DNA of 5,560 nucleotides, from NCBI GenBank assembly GCA_018400515.1, contig JAGYMR010000194.1, positions 1-5,560 of the forward strand, given 5' to 3'. This document shows positions 1 to 5,560 of this stretch, piece after piece. The stretch comes from Tangfeifania sp. Lineage in GTDB: Bacteria; Bacteroidota; Bacteroidia; Bacteroidales; Prolixibacteraceae. The translations under genes were made by a program, and so were the position numbers. The notes beneath the pieces are model-generated. The model was not told the DNA's origin and made no database searches. It saw only the letters and a list, made by a program, of their open reading frames with translations. Position 1 is the stretch's first letter; every line of letters starts with the position of its first letter.

Positions 1-25
1 AAATGTTTAATATTATTTTATTCTA

Positions 26-937
26 ATGAATGGACTGATTACAAACATTCAGCGCATGTCGATTCACGACGGTCCGGGAATCCGGTCGGTTATTTTTATG
101 AAGGGCTGTAACCTCCGGTGCAAATGGTGTCATAACCCGGAAACATTTGTGCCTGCACCTGAAGTGGAGTGGATCTCCGGAAAATGCATCCATTGCGGTG
201 TTTGTACCGAAGTATGCCGTTACGGTGCCTTGCAGATGGATGCCGGAATGGTACACTTTGATAAAGCGAAATGCACCGCCTGTTTCGAATGCATTCCCCA
301 CTGTTATCCCGAAGCCCTGCAAAAAATTGGCCGGGAGGTATCGCCCGAAGAGACGCTGGCTGAGATCCGGCAGGATTTTCCCTATTTCGAAGCGTCCGGC
401 GGAGGGGTGACCATCTCCGGCGGAGAGCCTATGCTGCAGCCGGGTTACGTGCGGCAGACCCTGGGGCTGTTCCAGGAGGCGGGGATTCATACGGCCCTGG
501 AGACCAACCTGACGGTTGCATGGGATCAATACGAGGCATTGTTGCCTTATACTGACCTGCTGATGGCTGATCTGAAGGTGGTGGACAGCGATATCCATAA
601 ACGGTGGACCGGCGCCGGCAACCGGAGAATTCTGGCGAATATTGACAGACTGGACCGGTCGGGAATCCCTTACCTGTTGAGAACCCCTGTTGTGCCGGGG
701 TTTAATCACACGGAGGAGCACATTGAAAAAATTGCGCGCCTGGTCGCCCGGCTGGAAAATATCCGGAAATTTGAACTGTTGCCTTTCCATCCGATGGCGG
801 ATACCAAGTACAAAAACCTGGGCATCGATAATCCTTTTCGCGATGTAAAGGGCCTCACCCCGGAGGATCTGAATGTTTATAAGCCAATTCTGAAAAAATA
901 TAACCTGATATACGATGGAAACGTTAACAAAATTTAA
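26..937 (+). CDS. Glycyl-radical enzyme activating protein (radical SAM, PFL-activase family)
   Basis: This protein is predicted to use S-adenosylmethionine and a reduced [4Fe-4S] cluster to abstract a hydrogen from the partner GRE's glycine, creating the stored glycyl radical in the cytoplasm. The 303-residue sequence has the HDGPGIR motif at 14-20 and the radical-SAM cluster motif CX3CX2C at Cys28, Cys32 and Cys35, followed by HNPE. Residues 54-93 form a two-cluster ferredoxin insert with two CX2CX2CX3C sets (Cys54/57/60/64 and Cys83/86/89/93). The SAM-binding GGEP is at 132-135. The ferredoxin insert is known from activases of non-PFL GREs (dehydratases, decarboxylases) and absent from the short PflA type, which fits the non-PFL partner encoded next. 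The start at 26 gives the usual family N-terminus only about 13 residues before HDGPGIR. No Shine-Dalgarno sequence is visible in the 25 AT-rich bases upstream. The 3' end overlaps the GRE gene by 23 bases. The family is certain; the substrate specificity of the partner is not encoded here. Confidence 0.96.
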   Translation: MNGLITNIQRMSIHDGPGIRSVIFMKGCNLRCKWCHNPETFVPAPEVEWISGKCIHCGVCTEVCRYGALQMDAGMVHFDKAKCTACFECIPHCYPEALQKIGREVSPEETLAEIRQDFPYFEASGGGVTISGGEPMLQPGYVRQTLGLFQEAGIHTALETNLTVAWDQYEALLPYTDLLMADLKVVDSDIHKRWTGAGNRRILANIDRLDRSGIPYLLRTPVVPGFNHTEEHIEKIARLVARLENIRKFELLPFHPMADTKYKNLGIDNPFRDVKGLTPEDLNVYKPILKKYNLIYDGNVNKI

Positions 938-3077
938 ATTTCAAGAAAGGATTGACAACCTTAAATCCAGAAAACTGGAACAGACCGAAGAAAAAATCCG
1001 GCGGGAAGGCTATCTGGATGAAGATGATTACGGCCGGATTGTGCCGCCTGAAGACTCCTGGAAAAGCATTCCGAACCATGAAGATGGCTCTTTTTACGGA
1101 CTGGAGGGGTGGACCGAAAACTTTTGCAACCTGATGGAGAACCACCCGGTGTATGTAGATCCTAACGATGCTTTTGCCGGCCGGTGGAGCTATTTTATGT
1201 CGCGGATGCGTTCCGGTAAATGGAATCCCGCTTACCCCTATGATCATCTGAAGCCCAACATTGAAAAGTACGACATTATCTGTGGCATTGGTGACGATGC
1301 CCACTTTGCCCCGGATTTCAGGATCGGACTGCGGCTGGGGTGGCAGGGATTGCTCGATAAGATCGACCGCTACCGGAAAATCAACCGTTCGGAAGAACAG
1401 ACCGCCTTTTACAATGCCCACGAACGGGCCATCAAAAGCATTCAGGTGTGGATCGAAAACCACATCCGGGCCATCCGTGAAATGATCCCCGGCGAAAAAG
1501 ATCCAGAAAAGGCAGAAAATCTGCGGGAAATGGCGGAGGTCAATGAAAATATCCTTTCAGCACCACCTTCCACCCTGCGGGAGGCCTGTCAGTGGATTAT
1601 CTGGTACCACCTCGCTTCACGGACCTATAACCGGGACGGCGCCGGCGGACAAATTGATGCCCTGCTGCAGCCTTACTATGAAAAGGATCTGGCAGAAGGG
1701 CGCATTGATCATGATAAAGCGGTCTGGTATCTGGCCAGTTTCCTGATCAATGATCCCATTTACTGGCAGCTGGGAGGCCCGGATGAAGAAGGTATTGACC
1801 AGGCGTCCGATATCTCCTTTCTGATCCTGGAGGCCGGGGAGAAGATCAACACGTCGCTGAACATCACCATCCGGGTGCATGACGGCATGAATGAAGCCCT
1901 TTTTAAACGGGGCATTGAGTGCCTGATCCGGAATAAAAACGGGTGGCCCCGCTTTTCGGGAGATAAAGCCCTTGTGGAGGGGTTCATGAAAAACGGTTTT
2001 GATGCCGCCACGGCGCGTCAGCGCATCGCTGTCGGGTGTAACTGGATGTCGCTTCCCGGACTGGAGTATACCATGAATGACCTGGTGAAGGTGAACATGG
2101 CTAAAGTTTTTGAGGTGGCATATTACGAGATGATGGCGGATGAATCATCTGAAAAATCCACTGCGGTGCTGTGGAATAAATTCTCAGATCATCTGAAGGT
2201 GGCGGTAAAAACTGCGGCAGACAGCATCCGGCACCATCTGAAATACCAAAAATACAATGAACCGGAATTGATCCTGAACCTGCTGAGCCACGGCCCCCTG
2301 GAGAAAGGGCTCGACGTGGTGGACGGCGGGGCGGAATATTATAACCTGGCCATCGACGGGGCCGGACTGGCCATTGTTGCCGATTCGCTGGCCGCCCTGC
2401 AGCAACGTGTTGAAGCGGAAAAGAAACTGGGCTGGGAGGAGATCCATTACCAGGTGGTTTCCGACTTTGAAGAAGCGGAAGGTGAACGGATCCGGCAATT
2501 GATGAAAAACAGTGCCCGCTACGGATCGGGTGAATCGATCGCGGATGACTGGGCCGACAGGATCAAAAACCTTTTCACCTCACTGGTCCGGAACGAGTCA
2601 GAACCGGAACGAAAACAGCTGTTTATTCCCGGATTCTTCTCCTGGGCCAATACGGTTGGATTTGGAAAAACGATCGGGGCTACCCCGAACGGACGTAAAA
2701 GCCGGATGCCCATCTCCCACGGAGCCAATCCTAACCCCGGTTTTGCCAATGATGCCGCTTCGCTTGCCCTGGCTAACAGCATTGCCCGCATTCAGCCCGG
2801 GTATGGAAATACCGCCCCCATGCAGTGGGAACTGGATCCGGGCCTGGCCCGGCAGGAACATGCTGACCTGATCGGTTCGATCATTAAAACCCATTTTAAG
2901 CTGGGAGGAACCCTGATCAATGTGAATATTATGGATAAGGAGAAGGTGCTGGAAGCACATGCCGATCCGTCCAAATACCCGGAGCTGGTGGTCAGGGTCA
3001 CCGGATTTACGGCCTATTTTTCCATGTTGTCGCCTGAATTCCGCCAACTGGTGGTAGACCGGATCCTTGAAAGTTAG
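915..3077 (+). CDS. Glycyl radical enzyme, pyruvate formate-lyase superfamily, unassigned subclass
   Basis: This is a 720-residue GRE that needs the upstream activase. The N-terminal PFL-type domain spans roughly 1-570 and the C-terminal glycine-radical domain roughly 580-720. Gly697, in RVTGF near the C-terminus, is the predicted radical site. Cys375 (TGT at 2037-2039) is the predicted thiyl residue. Family landmarks include DGGAEYYN (469-476), the GLAIVADSLAAL segment (484-495) and YPELVVRVTGF (688-698). The length is near that of PFL and somewhat shorter than many dehydratase GREs. The active-site loop reads VGCNWMSLPG. It has no adjacent Cys pair as in PFL. Asn376-Trp377 replace the Val-Glu that follows the cysteine in the choline lyase, glycerol dehydratase, hydroxyproline dehydratase and hydroxyphenylacetate decarboxylase groups. 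The substrate is therefore unknown. The adjacent sugar-porter gene suggests a carbohydrate or polyol, as inference only. The start at 915 overlaps the activase stop, and no clear Shine-Dalgarno sequence precedes it. Automated pipelines would probably call it formate C-acetyltransferase, which the active site does not support. Confidence 0.95.
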   Translation: METLTKFKFQERIDNLKSRKLEQTEEKIRREGYLDEDDYGRIVPPEDSWKSIPNHEDGSFYGLEGWTENFCNLMENHPVYVDPNDAFAGRWSYFMSRMRSGKWNPAYPYDHLKPNIEKYDIICGIGDDAHFAPDFRIGLRLGWQGLLDKIDRYRKINRSEEQTAFYNAHERAIKSIQVWIENHIRAIREMIPGEKDPEKAENLREMAEVNENILSAPPSTLREACQWIIWYHLASRTYNRDGAGGQIDALLQPYYEKDLAEGRIDHDKAVWYLASFLINDPIYWQLGGPDEEGIDQASDISFLILEAGEKINTSLNITIRVHDGMNEALFKRGIECLIRNKNGWPRFSGDKALVEGFMKNGFDAATARQRIAVGCNWMSLPGLEYTMNDLVKVNMAKVFEVAYYEMMADESSEKSTAVLWNKFSDHLKVAVKTAADSIRHHLKYQKYNEPELILNLLSHGPLEKGLDVVDGGAEYYNLAIDGAGLAIVADSLAALQQRVEAEKKLGWEEIHYQVVSDFEEAEGERIRQLMKNSARYGSGESIADDWADRIKNLFTSLVRNESEPERKQLFIPGFFSWANTVGFGKTIGATPNGRKSRMPISHGANPNPGFANDAASLALANSIARIQPGYGNTAPMQWELDPGLARQEHADLIGSIIKTHFKLGGTLINVNIMDKEKVLEAHADPSKYPELVVRVTGFTAYFSMLSPEFRQLVVDRILES

Positions 3078-3080
3078 CTT

Positions 3081-4454
3081 ATGGGCAATAAAAATGCATT
3101 TTTTTACATCTTTATTACCCTGGCTGCAGCGCTGGGTGGGTTTCTTTTTGGCTACGATACGGCGGTTATCTCCGGTACGATCGGTTTTGTAAAGGATAAA
3201 TTTGCTCTGGACACCGTCATGGAAGGGTGGTTTGTCAGTTCGGGCCTGGTCGGCTGCATCCTGGGTGTGGCGGTTTCCGGGGAATTATCGGATCGCTTCG
3301 GAAGAAAAAAGGCGCTGATCATCTCGGGGTTGCTTTTTTTTATTTCAGCGATCGGTTGTGCGCTGTCCATGACGCATACCGAACTGATCATTTACCGGCT
3401 GGTGGGAGGAATCGGGGTCGGCGTGGCCTCCATGTTATCCCCGCTCTACATTTCAGAGGTCTCCCCGGCAAAGATCCGGGGACGAATGGTCGCGCTTTAC
3501 CAGTTTGCCATTACCATCGGCATATTGAGTGCCTATTTTGCCAATGCACTATTGCTTCAGCTGGCCGGGGAGATCAGCACCGGGCATGCACTGCTGCAAA
3601 AAATATTTGTGAATGAGGTGTGGCGCGCCATGTTCGGTTTTGAGACATTTCCGGCATTGCTGTTTTTTGTCTCCATGTTTTTTGTTCCCGAGAGTCCCCG
3701 GTGGTTCGCCGCCAAAGGCAAAACCCACCGGGCAGAAAAGGTGCTGGTCCGGATTGCCGGAAAAAACCGGGCCCGAACAGCCCTGGCAGAAATCAATTCA
3801 GGCATCTCCCGGGAAGGAAACGAATCATGGAACCTGCTGTTCCGCCGCGGGATCATGGTGATCCTTGTCGCCGGTATTTTGCTGGCCCTGCTTTCACAGT
3901 TCACCGGAATTAATGCCATTATCTATTATGGTCCCCGGATTATGGAAGAGGCAGGACTTCAGCTCAGTGAGGCGCTGGGCGGCCAGGTCATTATCGGAAT
4001 GGTCAACGTTTTCGCCACCATTTTCGCTATCTGGAAAATTGATAAATACGGCAGGAAAGGACTGATGAACGGAGGGGTTACCGGAATGGGCATCTCCCTG
4101 GTTATTATCGGGATACTGTTCCTGTTGCAAATGACCAGCGGTTTTCTGATCCTCTTCTTTATCCTGACATTCATTGCCTCTTTTGCCATTGGTTACGGCC
4201 CGGTGATCTGGGTATTGCTCTCCGAAATCTATCCGACCAAAGTGCGGGGCAGGGCCATGTCCATGGCCACGCTCTCTTTGTGGATCGGAACGGCGATTAT
4301 CGGACAGGTGGTGCCCTGGATGCTGGAAACCCTGACCCCTGCAGGAACCTTTTTTGTCTTTGCCCTCTGTTGCCTGCCTGTCCCTTTTATTCTGAAAAAG
4401 ATACCGGAAACAAAGGGCTTGTCGCTGGAAGATATTGAAAAAGCGTGGCTGTAA
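3081..4454 (+). CDS. MFS sugar-porter family transporter (XylE/GalP/IolT-like)
   Basis: This is a 457-residue inner-membrane transporter, probably a proton symporter for a sugar or cyclic polyol, with about twelve hydrophobic segments. Sugar-porter signatures appear in order: GFLFGYDTAVISG in TM1 (20-32), the loop motif SDRFGRKK (70-77), YRLVGGIGVGVAS (105-117), SEVSPAKIRG (125-134), PESPRW (203-208), QFTGINAIIYYGPRI in TM7 (273-287), DKYGRK (321-326), GYGPVIWVLLSEIYP with RG (371-390), and PETKGLSLEDIE near the C-terminus (442-453). Compared by eye with E. coli XylE, the sugar-contacting residues Gln168, Gln289, Asn294 and Trp392 correspond to Gln141, Gln273, Asn278 and Trp377. XylE Gln288 and Gln415 appear to be Ser272 and Leu400, so the ligand is probably not xylose. 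The gene starts 3 bases after the GRE stop codon, which implies co-transcription and a transport role for the GRE pathway. The family is secure; the substrate is not. Confidence 0.94.
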   Translation: MGNKNAFFYIFITLAAALGGFLFGYDTAVISGTIGFVKDKFALDTVMEGWFVSSGLVGCILGVAVSGELSDRFGRKKALIISGLLFFISAIGCALSMTHTELIIYRLVGGIGVGVASMLSPLYISEVSPAKIRGRMVALYQFAITIGILSAYFANALLLQLAGEISTGHALLQKIFVNEVWRAMFGFETFPALLFFVSMFFVPESPRWFAAKGKTHRAEKVLVRIAGKNRARTALAEINSGISREGNESWNLLFRRGIMVILVAGILLALLSQFTGINAIIYYGPRIMEEAGLQLSEALGGQVIIGMVNVFATIFAIWKIDKYGRKGLMNGGVTGMGISLVIIGILFLLQMTSGFLILFFILTFIASFAIGYGPVIWVLLSEIYPTKVRGRAMSMATLSLWIGTAIIGQVVPWMLETLTPAGTFFVFALCCLPVPFILKKIPETKGLSLEDIEKAWL

Positions 4455-4477
4455 AAGACCCGACAGCAGGTTCCGGT

Positions 4478-5356
4478 TCAGAGTACATTCCGGGTTCCGT
4501 TAAAATTTTGCCTGAATTCGCTGGGGGTACAGCGTTGTTTATTCCGGAAAATCCGGTTGAAGTTGGAGACGTTGTTAAATCCGCATTCGTAACATATCTC
4601 CGTGATGCTTTTGTTGGTCTCGATCAGCGACCGGGTGGCCATCCCGATCCGGATTTCATTGACAAAGTCAACAAATGATTTGCCGGTTCGCTGCTTGATC
4701 AGCCGGCTGAACGAAACCACCGACATGCAGACAAGTTGGGCAGCATCTTCAACTTTCAGCTTTTTGGTGTAGTTCTCCAGAATGTAATTGTATACCGTTT
4801 CTATCCGTTCGCTGTTGTGAAAATCGCTTTTCCGCAAAAAAGTCACATTTGATAAAAATTGCTGATCCCTCGATATGGCCAGGTTGTATAACAGCGATTG
4901 AAACTCCAGAAAATTGTCAAAACCGCTTTTCTCCCCGAGTCGAAGTAATTGGGGCTCCAGCTGCTGCCGGGTCTCCTCCGAAAAAAGAATGCCCCGGCGG
5001 GCATTGTTCAGTAATTTTTGAATGGGGCGGAGAATATTCCGGTTCAGTAAGGCATTGCTGAACAATTCGGGGGGGAACTGGATGGTTACTTCGTGAATGG
5101 TCTGCTGAAGATCATTGTGGTAGTTTTCCCAGCCATGATAAAGGTTGGGGCCGGTCATAACCAACTCCTTTTCTTCAATCTCCCCGATGTGATCCCCTGC
5201 AACTCTTTTGGCTCCGGTTCCATTTGAAATGTAATTGATTTCAAATTCCGGGTGAAAATGGATCGGAAATGAAAACCCTTTTCTTTTCCGGTTAAATACC
5301 AAAAAACAGTCGGTCTCCTGCAAAGGGGTAATCTCCCGGTGAATCTCGTTTTTCAT
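4478..5356 (-). CDS. AraC-family transcriptional regulator (cupin sensor plus C-terminal HTH)
   Basis: This is a 292-residue regulator in the typical AraC length range. Residues about 28-90 form an AraC-type cupin ligand-binding domain, with HFHPEFEI at 33-40 (His33, His35 and Glu37 recall the cupin HxHxxxE pattern), Gly46/Gly48 and His74. Residues about 184-285 form the double helix-turn-helix domain. The first HTH is around AAQLVCMSVVSFSRLIK (205-221). The second is around ITEICYECGFNNVSNFNRIF (251-270), followed by the family signature TPSEFR (277-282). An in-frame TTG at 5399-5401 would add 15 hydrophobic residues. I prefer the ATG at 5354-5356 because a candidate promoter -7 element (5390-5397) lies within that extension and because most of the family begins shortly before the cupin. 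The gene is convergent with the transporter, with 23 bases between stops and no strong terminator hairpin. It probably controls the neighbouring operon in response to its substrate; that is inference from position. Confidence 0.93.
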   Translation of the reverse strand: MKNEIHREITPLQETDCFLVFNRKRKGFSFPIHFHPEFEINYISNGTGAKRVAGDHIGEIEEKELVMTGPNLYHGWENYHNDLQQTIHEVTIQFPPELFSNALLNRNILRPIQKLLNNARRGILFSEETRQQLEPQLLRLGEKSGFDNFLEFQSLLYNLAISRDQQFLSNVTFLRKSDFHNSERIETVYNYILENYTKKLKVEDAAQLVCMSVVSFSRLIKQRTGKSFVDFVNEIRIGMATRSLIETNKSITEICYECGFNNVSNFNRIFRNKQRCTPSEFRQNFNGTRNVL

Positions 5357-5389
5357 GAAATGGTTTAAAATATTAAAAGCGATATGAAA

Positions 5390-5397
5390 CAAAAGTA
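5390..5397 (-). promoter_or_regulatory. Candidate Bacteroidota-type promoter -7 element for the AraC-family gene
   Basis: On the minus strand these bases read TACTTTTG, an exact match to the Bacteroidota -7 consensus TAnnTTTG. It lies 33 bases upstream of the ATG at 5356, leaving a leader of roughly 25-30 bases. The matching -33 TTTG is not found at the expected distance, so the promoter is only half supported. If real, it rules out the upstream TTG start at 5401, which would lie above the transcription start. Confidence 0.5.
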
Positions 5398-5407
5398 TCA
5401 ATAAAAT

Positions 5408-5420
5408 ATGAAATTTTCAT
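5408..5420. repeat. 13-base palindrome, possible operator upstream of the AraC-family gene
   Basis: ATGAAA and TTTCAT flank a single central T, making a perfect inverted repeat. It lies about 10 bases upstream of the candidate -7 element, where a regulator could overlap the promoter. The same ATGAAA hexamer recurs at 5384-5389 and at 5355-5360; the latter is part of the 10-base palindrome TTTCATGAAA (5351-5360) over the start codon. The region is AT-rich, so chance is a real alternative. Confidence 0.35.
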
Positions 5421-5444
5421 CCATTTTGTATCCTTTTTTTAGGC

Positions 5445-5467
5445 GGTTTTTCCGGAGGTGAAAAACC
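5445..5467. repeat. Perfect 8-bp inverted repeat (hairpin) in the intergenic region
   Basis: GGTTTTTC (5445-5452) and GAAAAACC (5460-5467) pair perfectly around a 7-base loop, CGGAGGT. No T-run follows on the plus strand. On the minus strand the stem is followed by an A-rich stretch rather than T-rich, so it does not look like an intrinsic terminator in either direction. It may be a protein-binding inverted repeat or a leader RNA hairpin of a gene to the right, outside the window. Confidence 0.45.
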
Positions 5468-5560
5468 CTGATTTCTCCGTTCATTGTTTTGAAAAAAGGT
5501 GGTGTTGTGGTGTTAATGTATTGTTTTCCAGTAAAATAAATGCTATTGATTTTTGATGCT

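Larger units (their letters stand above)
5402..5560. other. Intergenic region with no convincing gene
   Basis: This AT-rich stretch upstream of the AraC-family gene carries the palindrome at 5408-5420 and the hairpin at 5445-5467. Frames on both strands give only very short ORFs. Near the right edge GATTTTTG (5548-5555) is one base away from the Bacteroidota -7 consensus on the plus strand. It could serve a divergent gene beyond the window, but no -33 element supports it. Confidence 0.6.

Noticed and set aside
1..25. Promoter for the operon in the first 25 bases
   Set aside because: The stretch is AT-rich but contains no TAnnTTTG match and is too short to show both promoter elements; the promoter probably lies outside the window.
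23..790. 255-codon open frame on the minus strand opposite the activase gene
   Set aside because: It is a mirror of the codon structure of a clear radical-SAM gene, and its translation shows no recognisable family features.
915..3077. Naming the enzyme pyruvate formate-lyase (pflB)
   Set aside because: The adjacent Cys-Cys pair is absent, the activase is of the multi-cluster type, and the operon carries a sugar porter rather than a formate channel.
4455..4500. Bidirectional terminator between the convergent genes
   Set aside because: Only a short CCGG/CCGG pairing is possible (4473-4476 with 4490-4493) and no T-run follows, so an intrinsic terminator is not supported.
4445..4678. 77-codon GTG-start frame downstream of the transporter
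   Set aside because: It lies almost entirely antisense to the well-supported AraC HTH region, and its translation has no recognisable motif.
5454..5542. Small ORF beginning CTG at 5468 after the GGAGGTG sequence
   Set aside because: It has a non-canonical start, is about 23 codons long, sits in a hairpin context, and the window's genes show no use of Shine-Dalgarno sequences.
1..5560. tRNA, rRNA, CRISPR array, insertion sequence or phage features
   Set aside because: No direct repeat arrays, transposase-like reading frames or recognisable structural RNA sequences were seen.

Overview
The window holds a compact three-gene plus-strand operon, with a convergent minus-strand regulator and a short AT-rich intergenic region at the right edge. 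In order it contains a radical-SAM glycyl-radical-enzyme (GRE) activase (26-937), a GRE of the pyruvate formate-lyase superfamily (915-3077), a sugar-porter-type major facilitator transporter (3081-4454), and an AraC-family regulator on the opposite strand (4478-5356). The first two genes overlap by 23 bases and the third follows after 3 bases, so the three are almost certainly co-transcribed. The transporter and the regulator are convergent, with 23 bases between their stop codons.

The window suggests an anaerobic or facultatively anaerobic member of the Bacteroidota. The coding DNA has moderate GC and the intergenic DNA is AT-rich. No gene has a convincing Shine-Dalgarno sequence. An exact match to the Bacteroidota -7 promoter element (TAnnTTTG) lies just upstream of the regulator. 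The cupin plus double-HTH AraC layout is also common there. This assignment is inference. The oxygen-labile glycyl radical chemistry points to anoxic metabolism.

The likely joint function is import of a sugar, polyol or similar neutral carbohydrate by the transporter, followed by radical-mediated C-O or C-C bond cleavage by the GRE after the activase installs its glycyl radical. The AraC protein probably senses the substrate or a metabolite. The substrate cannot be named from the sequence. The GRE has the two essential radical residues (Cys375 and Gly697), but the cysteine sits in a Gly-Cys-Asn-Trp context. It therefore lacks the Cys-X-Glu of known GRE dehydratases and decarboxylases and the Cys-Cys pair of pyruvate formate-lyase. 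This makes it a candidate for an uncharacterised GRE class and is the most interesting point in the window. No kinase, aldolase, dehydrogenase or microcompartment gene is present, so any downstream pathway must lie outside.

The last roughly 160 bases hold no convincing gene. They contain a candidate promoter element at the left edge, a 13-base palindrome and a perfect 8-bp hairpin.
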